Below the pieces are notes generated by a model. That model had not been told where the DNA came from, searched no databases, and saw nothing but the letters and a program-made list of their open reading frames with translations. The position numbers and the translations under genes are program-made. A DNA stretch of 64,000 bases from contig NC_135262.1 in NCBI RefSeq assembly GCF_964204865.1, positions 7,130,001-7,194,000 of the forward strand, written 5' to 3'. This stretch comes from Styela clava (lineage: Eukaryota > Chordata > Ascidiacea > Stolidobranchia > Styelidae). Below, in pieces: positions 40,615 through 51,030 of the stretch (position 1 is the stretch's first letter; each line of letters starts with the position of its first letter).

Positions 40615-41360
40615 GAAGTGACGAATAGCTGGAGTCTGGATCAAGTAGCTGAACAATTCAAATATCATTAAACAAATTAAAACAGGTCTCCGAACTTCGG
40701 GGTACGGTCACTAGATTCTCAGTGGTCCTAAAACAAAATATTTTATATACTATTTTATGCATGCGCTACGAAGTCATCAGCAGACAATGAGCGAAATAAC
40801 TAACATACATCACTGGTTGGTTTGGAACCTCTTTTCGTTTGCGTGACATTTTCAAGTATGGTGTGGCATGTAGCATAGTTTTCCGTTTCAGACCTACTTC
40901 TGATTGAAATTTTTAATTCACAAAAAGGCCCAAAACATGCAAACTTTTATTAGAGAATCACTTGATGACAATAGCTTATTTTGTTGAGGTAGTAGTGACT
41001 TAATTTGTCGATGTTTATCTTCAAATTATAAGTAAAGACTATTCTCTTTTTCGTGCTTCGAATAAAATCGCTTAAACTTATGTAGCCTATATCTTAACTA
41101 AGAAACGAATCGATTCGAGATTCTACTGACAAAGGGCATACTTCAGTATCAACTTCTATATAGCACGCTTAGTTGGGTCGAGTTCGATGGCTTGTCTTGG
41201 GATGGCCACGCACTCAAGTAATCATCATGAAATCGCTTAATTTCTCTTCCCGAAAGTCCAATTGCTCATAAATTTATGATCCAAATCTATGCTAAATTCA
41301 TATTGTACTATTTATTGTATACTTGGTGATATCCCAGAATGAATATTCACTCGCAATAAA

Positions 41361-42353
41361 TTATTCAGCTTTCACATTTCGTCTCCTGGCTATCAAATCA
41401 GGAAGTGCATTGAGGTCCACATTTCCGCCACAAAGAATTACCGCCACTTTATTTGCTTTAATCTCTTTAAATTTGTCCGAAAAAACTGCTCCCATTCCAA
41501 CTCCAGTTGTTGGTTCTATGACAAGTTTTGCTCTTTCCCATACGGTAAGCATTGCCGATATTATATCACTTTCCGACACCGTGATTACATCGTCGACTAA
41601 ATCGCGAATTATTGGCCACGCGTTAGGGCCCACATTGACCCGAACTCCATCTGCAACAGTGTCGGGGTCTTTAGGGTTAGGTGTAAGCTCCCCTTTAATT
41701 TTTGAGATATAGCAGTCGTTTGCTTCTTCTGGTTCAGCAGCAATAACTTTAATAGACGGGTTTATAGATTTTGCCGCAATTGCTACACCGCTCACCAAGC
41801 CGCCTCCCCCAACTGGAGCCATAATTACATCGATGTCAGGCATGTCTTCCAAGATCTCGACAGCCGTAGTCCCCTGACCTGCTATGATGTAGGGATCTTG
41901 ACTTGGGTTGATGAAGGCTCCATTGTATTTTTCCACAAGTTCTCGTACCTTTTTCTCTCTAGTCGGCTGAGTGGCGTCAACTTTATAAACTGTGGCGCCG
42001 TAACCTTTGATGGCCTCAACTTTCGACTCTACGGACCACGCTGGCATGACTACATGACAAGGTAATCCTAAATTTTGCGCAGCCTTTGCCATAGCTTGTC
42101 CGTGATTTCCACTGCTTTCTGTAACTACACATTCCGGTTTTTTGGAACTCTTTTGCAATTTGATAGCCGCATTTGTAGCTCCACGAAATTTGAAAGATCC
42201 AGTTTTTTGAAAATTTTCTGTTTTTAAATACAGTTTTGTTCCGGCCAAATTGTCCAATGCGGTACAGGTCATCAGAGGCGTTCGGTGAATGAAAGGACGA
42301 ATGTCTTCTATGGCAGATTTTATATCATCATAAGTGCAACAATACGACTCCAT
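41361..42353 (-). CDS. SRR: Serine racemase (PLP-dependent, fold type II), single exon, 330 aa
   Basis: Interconverts L- and D-serine and also eliminates water from serine to give pyruvate. The PLP lysine is K55 in GSFKFRGA. S81 in SSGNHGQ matches the re-face catalytic serine of serine racemases. The phosphate loop GGGGL is at 182-186. The divalent-metal trio E207, A211, D213 matches human E210, A214, D216 spacing, which favours SRR over threonine dehydratase. The run AWPIIRDLVDDVITV and the end CGGNVDL are near identical to animal SRR. There is no regulatory ACT domain. Unlike vertebrate SRR it has no intron, perhaps through retroposition or intron loss, but the frame is intact. Minus-strand poly(A) signal candidate at 41315-41310. 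It sits between two dehydrogenase paralogues of the opposite strand. Confidence 0.92.
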   Translation of the reverse strand: MESYCCTYDDIKSAIEDIRPFIHRTPLMTCTALDNLAGTKLYLKTENFQKTGSFKFRGATNAAIKLQKSSKKPECVVTESSGNHGQAMAKAAQNLGLPCHVVMPAWSVESKVEAIKGYGATVYKVDATQPTREKKVRELVEKYNGAFINPSQDPYIIAGQGTTAVEILEDMPDIDVIMAPVGGGGLVSGVAIAAKSINPSIKVIAAEPEEANDCYISKIKGELTPNPKDPDTVADGVRVNVGPNAWPIIRDLVDDVITVSESDIISAMLTVWERAKLVIEPTTGVGMGAVFSDKFKEIKANKVAVILCGGNVDLNALPDLIARRRNVKAE

Positions 42354-43202
42354 TTTCTATATATATTTTCGTTATCTATGTTAGAGCTGTTTTTGAAATT
42401 GTAATAAAGTTATTTGACGGCTTGTGTTGAAGAAAGGAATAAGCTTTATTCAAGATTCTCAAATTTGTTTGAGTTGAAAAATTTCGTTACACAGAATCGC
42501 TGTTGTAATTATCATTCCGTAATACTCGAGTGGATATAATTATTATTTTCTTCCAGTAATAAACGTAATTTGAAATTGAGTAAGAATTCTAAAATTTTTG
42601 TTGCCATAATGCATAAGCTATACTTTATTCGCTGTCAAACTAGTACTAGCTTTATACCCTCGAAAAGTGTCATTAACTTTTGGTCTGAATACCTCAGATT
42701 GCTTTTCGAAATTCATCTCAATAAAAACGTGTTTAACAAACCTCTGTATGGCGACGCGCCTCAACGTTCGATGCTCGCAGCAATAATGTAACCAAAAAGG
42801 GTGTTTTTAGTTAATTGTCGATCGCAATAAAAAGACTTGAGGCTTTCGTCACTAATGTCTGGAAGCTGTGGTTACCAGAACGACAGCTTCGAACCTTAGA
42901 TACACTTAGGCTATTACTATAGAGCTCAGAAGTAATACTATCGCTGTCTACACTTGCGTACGGAATAAAAGGAAGCTATGTTGATTTATAGATATAATTG
43001 GTACTGCTTGCACATTGACACCGGTAAAATAAATACTGAGCGATTACATTGCAATAGCAGCGAAGCGTGATGTCGGCAAATGACAACACCAATGTAAACA
43101 CAGATGTCAGCTATTGACTAAAAGATAATCCATTCACTCGCGAGCAACAAATTATGAGATTTAAAAACACATACAGTATAGTCAAGTTTAGTTTTTCTAT
43201 CT
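42354..43202. other. Upstream flank of serine racemase
   Basis: AT-rich, no coding signal. It should hold the SRR promoter, but I see no clear TATA box or factor site. Confidence 0.5.
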
Positions 43203-43370
43203 GGTTCCCGTACATTTGAACCCACGTACATTTGAACTCACGACAATTGCACCTATGGAAATTTTTTTTGCGGATATTTGAACCCATACTAACCCTAACC
43301 CATGGGTTTTAGCACACGCATATAGATTGAACCCACGGATATACACATGGGTTCAAATGTACGGTCACCT
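43203..43370. mobile_element. 168-bp TIR element
   Basis: Left end GGTTCCCGTACATTTGAACC; right end inverted reads GGTGACCGTACATTTGAACC. Flanks TTCTATCT (43195-43202) and TTCCATCT (43371-43378) agree at 7 of 8 bases. The interior repeats the motif TTGAACCCA several times. Too short to code. Confidence 0.75.
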
Positions 43371-43417
43371 TTCCATCTAGTAAAAAATTAATATGCAATG
43401 TTCAGACGAATAATATT

Positions 43418-43876
43418 TAGGCTTACCATACGTCCGGCTTTAGGCGGGACAGTCCCGCTTTTTAGCGTTTTGTCCCGCCGTCCCGATAAGTCAGCTAAAA
43501 GTCCCGCTTTTCCAGCATAATACACAAACATGTCCTCGTTTCTGTGTAGCGCAGCGCTACCTACTTACTGAATGTGAATGCGATCGTTACCCGCTAATTC
43601 CCATTGATGGCAGATGTATCGCATGTAAAACCAATAATAATTAGTCTAAATTCGAGCTATTTGTACCGGTATCGTTAACGTCAATTCCTTCCTAGTTTTC
43701 GAACTGAACCCGATATTTGGACAGAGAATATGCGCATGAAATTTCGATAACAATATGTTCAATAAAGACAGCTTTAAATGTAAGAATGTGGGCCTATGTA
43801 GTTACAAAATCACAGCTAAGGGGTCATTGTCTTTTGAGGCGTCCCGATTTGAAGACACAAAAATATGGTAACCCTA
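43418..43876. mobile_element. hAT-like MITE (459 bp)
   Basis: Ends TAGGCTTACCATA and, inverted, TAGGGTTACCATA (one mismatch), with perfect 8-base target duplications ATAATATT at 43410-43417 and 43877-43884. Internally it repeats GTCCCGC motifs near both ends, a subterminal repeat pattern typical of hAT elements. It contains one TACCGGTA (43664). No transposase. Confidence 0.88.
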
Positions 43877-43896
43877 ATAATATTGAATACACATTT

Positions 43897-43975
43897 TACT
43901 GGGGAAGGAAAGTCGCGGGGAACCAAAGCTGGTTATCAAGCAGCGACACCCAAGGTTCAAATATCTGAATAAACA
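43897..43975 (+). repeat. Dispersed repeat, copy 1
   Basis: Reads TTTTACTGGGGAAGGAAAGT, then CTGGTTATCAAGCA, then TCAAATATCTGA. A close second copy is at 55752-55830. Probably the tail of a SINE-like element. Confidence 0.65.
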
Positions 43976-44035
43976 TTTGCAAGTTTTAGCAACTTGATTG
44001 TTGGAGCACTGTTATTAGTGATAAGAGACTTGGTA

Positions 44036-44147
44036 GGGACCTCCTGAAGTATGCGCACCAAGATGGCGCACAACCTGAACTCAGGTTGTGTACCAACTTA
44101 GGGTTCAGGTTGTGCGACATCTTGGTGCGCATACTTCAGGAGTACCC
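44036..44147. mobile_element. 112-bp foldback element with 6-bp target duplications
   Basis: Almost entirely palindromic: two arms of about 45 bases (GGGACCTCCTGAAGTATGCG onward, and the inverse of TGCGCATACTTCAGGAGTAC) around a short centre. Perfect TTGGTA repeats flank it (44030-44035, 44148-44153). Its tips resemble those of the MITEs at 18893, 47646 and 60335, so it may be a minimal member of that family. Confidence 0.85.
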
Positions 44148-44929
44148 TTGGTATATAACTTAAGCCATCTAATCAACATCGTGCAAAACAAATTACATGT
44201 GATAAACATTAGGTCTGCTTGCAGGCAATCGGGTATAAAATCATATTCAATTTGACATTGTACTTTGCCATTGGCTATATATTAATGACACATCGTTCAG
44301 TCTCCAGCCCCACTCATACTGTGTCCATCGCAAATCGTGGTAACTTTGAAACCCAAAAATAATTGCGCTAAGAAAGTGAGACAAAATTCACTTGAAATGA
44401 GAATTAGCAAGTCGAGAATATATAACCTACCTATCTATTATAGCAAAGCAAACTTGAGGTCAAATGGGCTGTGACGAGTATGGCGAAGTGGAATAGAGAG
44501 AGAGATTTATTATTAATAGGCAATCACGTAGCAGACCTTGTGTTTTTGAACGGAAGTGCTGATTTATGACTACATGACGTAATTAATTAGACAACCGGTT
44601 TTCTTTCATTTACATGTATAAGCTTGAAAAATTTCACTTACGCAACTCTGATTAGTACACTTCTAGCGCTATTCAATCACTATTCTCCGTGGAAACTTGG
44701 GTGATTCCATGCTTTAATCCTTGATAAAATTCGATGTGTGACAAACTTGTGTTTTGAAACACCTATGTTTCGAAAATGCCCATCCCTAGTTGTGGGATAT
44801 TTTAGGTACAACTGTAATGCGAAGTCATTGAGCTTGTTGCGGTGTAGTCGGTCTTGTTCATCGCTCGAACCAAAACAAACAAGCAACTTAGGTGCGTGCG
44901 TATGGTGCAGCAATACTCGAAGATCCCAT

Positions 44930-46446
44930 ATGGCGATGGCTCGTCAAGTGAACGTTGCAGTGGTAGACAGTCTTTACATGAATCACCTTAATCGGTATTA
45001 TGAATCTATCTTCAAAAAGAGTACACCAAATGTCGAGGTAAATTTCAGAACAATACCTGAAAATGGCGATATGAAAGAAGGCTTTTCAGACGCAGAGGTA
45101 ATTCTCATGTCTCCACACGGATTGAAAATTTCGTCTGAAATTTCTAAAACAACCAAGTGGATTCAGTGGACATGGGCTGGCGTGGAGCCTTTGATGAATG
45201 AAAAAATCCGAAGGGATCTGGAAGGATGCATTGTGACAAGAGCCGCAGGAATATTTGGTTCCCAAATGGCAGAATACGCGATTGGTGCTGTAATAGCAAT
45301 GGAAAGAGGTTTGCCCACGTGTTACCAACAGCAAATAGAAAAGAAGTGGGAGAGGCCATCTGGGTATGTATTACTTTTTTACAGCATCACACAACCATGG
45401 GCTAGGAATGGATATAATCAGTTGGAAATTTCAAACTCTCACAGAAACCAGTAACGAATTTTTTTTGTCTCATTGCAACTAGCTGACTAGCCTGGCAGTA
45501 CGCACAATGGACAACTATTCCCTACTGAATTTCAACCTGAAATCTGGTAGTACCGTGTTTCCCCGAAAATAAGACTGGGTCTTATTTCAATTTATTTCTG
45601 AAAAAAAAAAACACTAGGGCTTATTTTTGGGGGTTGTCTTATATTTTCATTTATAAAAAACAAAATTACAAAGTAGAGATTTTTCAATATACAAAATATG
45701 ATAATCGATATCCATTCACTTATAAATAACACGTTTTTACTCAAAATAACTGCAAAACAAATTATTTTTCATTTAAAACGTGTAGAAGATTTCAAGGAAA
45801 CACGGTAGGTCACAAACAAGCACCAATACATTGCTATATAAACTACACCGCTCACCAATACCTGTTATATATTTCACTCTGTATTTTCTACAGGTACCGC
45901 AATCTTTCAACATTGTCTATTGGAATACTCGGTCTTGGGGATATCGGACTGCATATCGCTAAAGTTTGTTCCCAACTTGGCATGACAGTATATGGTTTGA
46001 AAAAAACAGCTACACAGTGTGAACATGTTGAGAAAGTATTCACATCAGACCAATTAGCTGAACTCATAAAATTATCAGACTACATATGCAATGTTCTACC
46101 AAGTACTCCAGAAACGAAGGAAATTATCACTGAACAAATGCTTGAAACCTGTTCGCATAGAAAATCAAGATTCATAAACATAGGACGTGGTGATGTTGTT
46201 AAAGAGGAAACATTAATTAAGGCACTCAAAAATGGGTGGTTGTCTGGTGCATTTTTGGATGTGTTTGCTGAGGAGCCACTGAAAAAGTCTTCACCGTTAT
46301 GGTCGATCGAAAATGTTGTTGTAACTCCTCACATCGCAGGGAGAACATATCATGAATCAACAGCAAAGCTATTTTTTCATAATTTGGAAAAATACTTGAA
46401 GAATGAGAAATTAGATTACATTGTAGATTTTGATGCAGGATATTAG
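44930..46446 (+). CDS. D-isomer-specific 2-hydroxyacid dehydrogenase, paralogue 2 (328 aa)
   Basis: Same family and likely activity as 39270-40614. Exons 44930-45363 and 45894-46446 join inside codon 145. Rossmann GLGDIG at 158-163; catalytic Arg243 (NIGRG), Glu272 (EEPL) and His291 (TPHIAG). Start taken at ATG 44930 (MAMARQVNVAVVDSLY), which aligns with the start of paralogue 1; a second ATG follows at 44936. The frame is open upstream to 44738 and would add a Cys/Arg/Ser-rich leader of 64 residues, which could conceivably be an organelle-targeting extension, but nothing requires it. The intron holds a MITE (45551-45807). Poly(A) signals AATAAA at 46563 and 46572. It converges with the STMP1-like gene. 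Confidence 0.9.
45551..45807. mobile_element. Cosmopolitan MITE with TACCGTGTTTCCCCGAAAA terminus
   Basis: Lies in the intron of dehydrogenase 2. Left end TACCGTGTTTCCCCGAAAAT followed by AAGACTGGGTCTTATTT; right end GGAAACACGGTA is the inverse of the left tip. The CCCCGAAAATAAGAC / GGGCTTATTTT pattern is, from memory, a repeat type found in many animal genomes. The TA at each end may be the target site. No coding content. Confidence 0.75.
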
Positions 46447-46816
46447 CCCAAATGCATACACAGATGTTTTGATCTGCTTAGAAAAATATTTACTTCCATA
46501 GTATTACTTTATGCATGTGGGTGCGATTATGGTTGTTTGTAGTTAGTTTGAATGCTATGCTTAATAAAGGGAATAAAATGTTTAAAAGATTTGCTGCAAG
46601 TAGGAGATAACAGTATAATGAAATTGACGATTACCGCAAAACTTCCATAGAGATCTTTGATCATATTACAAGCCAAGGCTTTTCATCCAGTATACACATA
46701 TTATATTTAAATATCAACACCCAAAAATTAATTTTCTCATTCAGGTAGCAGTAATTAGGATCAGAAGTATATGAAGAAATAATCAATAGTATTGCGCATC
46801 AAAGAGAATGTACGTG

Positions 46817-46990
46817 TCAGGGGTCTCCATCATCCTTTTTATCTTGCGAAAGTTTAGATGACATATCCTGCACTGCAGAAGTGATCTTGCTTACAATTTC
46901 ACCAGATTTCGGTATCTTGTAATTCTGTGCAACGTATACTCCACTGAGTAATCCAATACCAAATAAACCGATAACCCTAATAATCGTCAT
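46817..46990 (-). CDS. STMP1: STMP1-like mitochondrial membrane microprotein (57 aa)
   Basis: Start ATG at 46990, stop at 46817. The N terminus is a hydrophobic segment (about residues 3-20) running into GVYVAQNYKIP; animal STMP1 (short transmembrane mitochondrial protein 1, 47 aa in humans) has the same Gly-rich membrane helix followed by YLAQNYDIP. A charged Lys/Asp-rich tail follows, as in the family, about ten residues longer here. Family members sit in the inner mitochondrial membrane and associate with respiratory complexes. A good splice acceptor (TTTTTATTGACAG) ends at 47014, 23 bases before the ATG, so a non-coding leader exon or trans-spliced leader is likely. The frame is open upstream of the ATG, but that part is low-complexity. 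Confidence 0.82.
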   Translation of the reverse strand: MTIIRVIGLFGIGLLSGVYVAQNYKIPKSGEIVSKITSAVQDMSSKLSQDKKDDGDP

Positions 46991-47122
46991 TAGGCTAGTG
47001 AAATGATTGATATCTGTCAATAAAAATTTGAGCTCATGAAAAATATAATAATATAGATATAAATTATTTATTATACAAGAATTCGTATTGATGTGAATCC
47101 TTTGAAGAATAATGGCTTGCAT

Positions 47123-47645
47123 TAGGACAAAATATTGTTGGGCACAGTCAATAATAGAAAATAATTAAATTCAAGTTATATCATTATCAAATCAAATAGG
47201 TCATGCGTCTGTAATTTCAATAAATAATTATTAAAAAAGGGTAGTGGCCAGTGAGAAAGATTAGTCATGAATAAACAGTATAAAAAATGATAAATCTGTT
47301 AATTGCATATAGTCACAATTCAGTAATGATATATAAAGTATTACAAAGCCTTTATCTAACTTTGGGAAGCATTTAGTATATTATACATTGCATGAGTCAT
47401 ATGCTATGCTCAATTATCATAAGCGTTGGTTAAGTGCAAACTCAACTGTTCAATTTGACCAAGACACTTGAAACATCAGTGAAGAGGAAGGATAAAAAAA
47501 AATAGAAAAAGTGGAATGAGTGATTGAATAGAAATTATTGTATTTACCGGTATTCTAAAAATAATCAGAATATATTGAAATTTAATAAGAACGCACAATG
47601 ACCTATAACAAAAATTATATGTTTATAGAAGGTAATATACTTATT
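47123..47645. other. Short intergenic spacer
   Basis: AT-rich, no coding signal; one TACCGGTA at 47545. It should include the STMP1-like promoter or leader exon, which I cannot locate. Confidence 0.5.
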
Positions 47646-47849
47646 GGGGTACTCCATAGTGTGTGTACCTGGTTGGGCCATGATTTTATTCAGATTTTCC
47701 TTAGTTATATTATGAGTTCGGAGATTGTCTTTGTTAGCCAAGTGAATATACCTCCTGCTCATAGGTTACAGTCCATTTACAAAACTTGATGTAAAGTAGG
47801 CGAACAAAATTAGTTACCTCCATATTGGTACACATACTTCTGGAAGTCC
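47646..47849. mobile_element. Local TIR family (GGTACTCC-type MITE), copy B
   Basis: 204 bases with ends GGGGTACTCCATAGTGTGTG and, inverted, GGACTTCCAGAAGTATGTGT. Perfect 6-base target duplications CTTATT at 47640-47645 and 47850-47855. It ends 16 bases from the stop codon of the minus-strand gene at 47866, and on that strand it carries AATAAA (47690-47685). Confidence 0.88.
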
Positions 47850-47865
47850 CTTATTAGTAAATTGT

Positions 47866-50800
47866 TCAACAGTGATTTGTTTTATGAAGAATCAAGTAAA
47901 ATAAAAAGTGAACACTGGTTTCAAATGAACCAGCCACCTTGCCAGTATGCAACAGCCTCCAAATTCCATGTGCACAATGAAATAAGTCATATTTGGAATA
48001 TTTCACAACAATATCTTTATAAATCGCAGAGCTGCTTTTTGATTTATACCTACTACAAAAACATTGTTCAAATGCTGAAGTGCAGAATTCCTTATCAAGT
48101 CGATTCTTGCAAATTCTCATTAATTCAAGATAGGTGAATGGCTGAGTTACTTCATACGGCAGCATTGCAGGGAACTCAATAACCAACTTGCTTAATTCTG
48201 CTGATGATTGAACTCTTTCATTCATCACAATTCTTTTTGAGATATATGATATCAGATCATAAGTTGCTTTCTGTACAGATTCACTACGCCTCACACTCGT
48301 GGGGCAAATAGAAATGTTCAAACAAAGTTCACGCATCACGATGCAGCTCAAAGAGGAATCACTAATTTCAAGCAGTGTGCATGTTAATACACTCAGCGCT
48401 TGCTGATAATACAGAACCGCCTGCTTCGATAATGGACAGCCAGTATTAAAAGCTATAATACCCTTCTTCAAGTGGCTGATCTTTTCATTACGTGTGGGTG
48501 ACGTCTGACTTAATATACAGTGAGCTACACCCAAACTGTGAAAGACAGATTTATCAACCAAGATTTTTCTAAATCCAGAATCATTCACATTTTTAACACT
48601 TGATATGTTTCTCTTTGCAGCATCAATACAGTTTTCATATTTGTTCAGAAGTAAATAAGCTTCTGTAACTTTCTTACCCATTCTCATTAAAAACTTTTGG
48701 TATGGATGTTCAGCTCTCACATCAACTTCTCTTGTAAGAGAATCAAATAATTCATATGTTTGACAAAAGTCTTCATGCATGCCATTATCATATTGAACAT
48801 CTAAAATTCGATACAAAGCTGAAATCGCATTTGTCTCATTTGAAAAACCAGGACTGGTCTTAATTTGATTATAAAGATTACGCAATGCTGCCTTGGCAGC
48901 CTCAGTTTGATTCATTCCAAATTCCGCTTTGATCCAGCTGGTGATATATTTCCAGCGCAGATCTACATTACCAGTTTGTAGATTTTTGAAAAAGTTGCTA
49001 CAGATTTGTGACGCCTCTGCATAACGGCCTTGTTTCAGCAGAACCAAAACCATTCCATGGTCAAGGAACTGTTTTGTTTGGAGCACATGAATGGGTGGCG
49101 GACATGGATGCCAGTTATTGAATCTGAATATCCCTTCTTTGCAAAACATGATAGCACGATCTTCATAGCCGAACTGCATACACAGTTCTGCAATCACAGG
49201 AAAAAAATAAAATTTCCACTCAAGTTTAATTTTGTCCATTTGAATGACTTTACCAAGTCGTTTCAGACACAAACCAGTATCAGAAAATCTACTATTCGAG
49301 CTTGTATACTTGTAAAGATAACCACCAACAATACGTAAAAGACTGGCAACATCATTATCGTCAATAGTTTCAAATTTTGTTTCTAGTAAATCCATAGCGA
49401 TATCAATAGCCTCATCATACTGTTGAAACATGTATAAAATGCTGGCTTTGACTACGTCTCTTTTTAGAAAACCATATATTAGGTTGGAGAGTTGCTCACC
49501 CCAAGGAAAATGTCCAGTCATAAAAGGTTTACCAAAACAGCAATATGCAAGTAATCTTATTTTTTCTAAAATAATATAAAACGCGTATAGATTCTTGAAC
49601 CCAATGGTCTTGAGAGTGCGTTTGAATTCACCTTTATATCTCTGATCTCCCCCTTTTACATAATCCTTGATACGTAAATCAAAGGTCAGAGCCAATGCTG
49701 CATCAATATCTACTGCAAAATTTTCCTTTATCACTCCGAATTTCAATAGATTCTGGACAATATCAAAGCTAGTTACAGCCTCAATTTTTATTGAGCGTGC
49801 AATGGACGAAAGTAGAACAGTAATTGGGCGATACATTGTTGCTTTAGTGTTGAAATATGATGAAACAGAAGGAGACCACATCTTCACCGAATCCAATGGA
49901 TTAAAATGAATCAGTTCGCCTTGAGAACCTGCTAGACTGCGTAAGTTCTCAAATTTAATTGTAGTTTCAACCCTATGTTTAAATGTATCGAATATATTTC
50001 GATTGCCATAAACAAAACAAGTTCTTGTAAGAACTTCATTTACGTAATAGCCATTCTGGCTTCTGCTTTCGAGATTCACAAGTCGGGTCATTTCACTAAT
50101 GGGTTGAATGAGCTCAAGAGGAAATCTCTTTCGCTCAGTTGGCTCAACACGACCTAAAGGATTATTACAAGAATGTGGTACTAACCCATCAAATGCAATT
50201 CCACATGGGGTATATGTATCATAAAACCAATTCAGTTTTTTGTTCTCTGAATAGAGATCATTTAAAGATTTTACTCCCATGCTCCTGATGAAGGTTTCAC
50301 CAAAATTAATTATAATTATTTGAAAGCAAACAGCATACCAGCGAAAATATTCTTTTATGGAGATATAATCTGGACTTTTTTGCACCCCTTCCTGAAGTAT
50401 AATCACATGTTCGAAGTCAGAGTATGGGGTTATCTCTTCACGAGCTAAAGATCCCAAACCGACAGTAGCAAATTTACAAGGGGGTTCACCCATCACATCC
50501 ACACACTTTTTAGATATTCTGGCCATGAGGTTGGTAAAGGCATTCGTCAAATCTTTATTCATCTTTTTCACATGGGATGACTTATTTCTGCTCTCTATAT
50601 CAAATTCATATTCAGATCTTTCAGGGTATTTCACAGTATCTGAGATTAATTCTCTATCACCCGACAACATGGTTTTACAATCTTCTCTCATCTCTATGAC
50701 ACTTTCAAAAAATATTTTTGATTCCTCTAGCAAATTTGTTTCGGGTTTCACGGCTGAGGCAGACTTCAGTATATCAAAACCCAGAAGTTCCAAAAATTTC

Positions 50801-51030
50801 TCTACCTCTGACTCTCCGTCTTGTTTATTTTTCAAATGAAAGCGAACTTTAGCACCGTTAAATAGAGCAGCACAGCGGAGAAAGGTCAACTTTTGTAGCA
50901 TACCTGTAGCATTTTTAGCTTTTACCATGTATAACTGACCCATTTCCAACAAAATATGCGCTGTTTCCAGCAATTTGCTCTCTTTTTCCTTGCCGAATAT
51001 TGTGCAGCATTCACGTAGTTTGTCTGCCAT
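47866..51030 (-). CDS. DUF294/GlnD-like nucleotidyltransferase with C-terminal helical (TPR-like) repeats, single exon
   Basis: I place the start at ATG 51030 (GTTATGGCAG, good context), giving 1,054 residues. The frame stays open upstream to an acceptor-like TTTAG at 51076-51075, so an upstream exon may add residues. Residues about 190-210 read VGLGSLAREEITPYSDFEHV, the nucleotidyltransferase-fold signature GS-x(10)-D-x-E (S194, D205, E207), closest in form to the DUF294/GlnD group. After it comes YFRWYAVCFQIIII, and a predicted helical region fills the C-terminal half, with alternating helices such as LLKQGRYAEASQICSNFF that look like TPRs. No signal peptide or membrane segment. The carboxylates look intact, so catalysis is possible; substrate unknown. 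Family proteins modify proteins or nucleotides in bacteria; the animal role is not known to me. Its 3' end abuts a MITE. Confidence 0.85.
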   Translation of the reverse strand: MADKLRECCTIFGKEKESKLLETAHILLEMGQLYMVKAKNATGMLQKLTFLRCAALFNGAKVRFHLKNKQDGESEVEKFLELLGFDILKSASAVKPETNLLEESKIFFESVIEMREDCKTMLSGDRELISDTVKYPERSEYEFDIESRNKSSHVKKMNKDLTNAFTNLMARISKKCVDVMGEPPCKFATVGLGSLAREEITPYSDFEHVIILQEGVQKSPDYISIKEYFRWYAVCFQIIIINFGETFIRSMGVKSLNDLYSENKKLNWFYDTYTPCGIAFDGLVPHSCNNPLGRVEPTERKRFPLELIQPISEMTRLVNLESRSQNGYYVNEVLTRTCFVYGNRNIFDTFKHRVETTIKFENLRSLAGSQGELIHFNPLDSVKMWSPSVSSYFNTKATMYRPITVLLSSIARSIKIEAVTSFDIVQNLLKFGVIKENFAVDIDAALALTFDLRIKDYVKGGDQRYKGEFKRTLKTIGFKNLYAFYIILEKIRLLAYCCFGKPFMTGHFPWGEQLSNLIYGFLKRDVVKASILYMFQQYDEAIDIAMDLLETKFETIDDNDVASLLRIVGGYLYKYTSSNSRFSDTGLCLKRLGKVIQMDKIKLEWKFYFFPVIAELCMQFGYEDRAIMFCKEGIFRFNNWHPCPPPIHVLQTKQFLDHGMVLVLLKQGRYAEASQICSNFFKNLQTGNVDLRWKYITSWIKAEFGMNQTEAAKAALRNLYNQIKTSPGFSNETNAISALYRILDVQYDNGMHEDFCQTYELFDSLTREVDVRAEHPYQKFLMRMGKKVTEAYLLLNKYENCIDAAKRNISSVKNVNDSGFRKILVDKSVFHSLGVAHCILSQTSPTRNEKISHLKKGIIAFNTGCPLSKQAVLYYQQALSVLTCTLLEISDSSLSCIVMRELCLNISICPTSVRRSESVQKATYDLISYISKRIVMNERVQSSAELSKLVIEFPAMLPYEVTQPFTYLELMRICKNRLDKEFCTSAFEQCFCSRYKSKSSSAIYKDIVVKYSKYDLFHCAHGIWRLLHTGKVAGSFETSVHFLFYLILHKTNHC

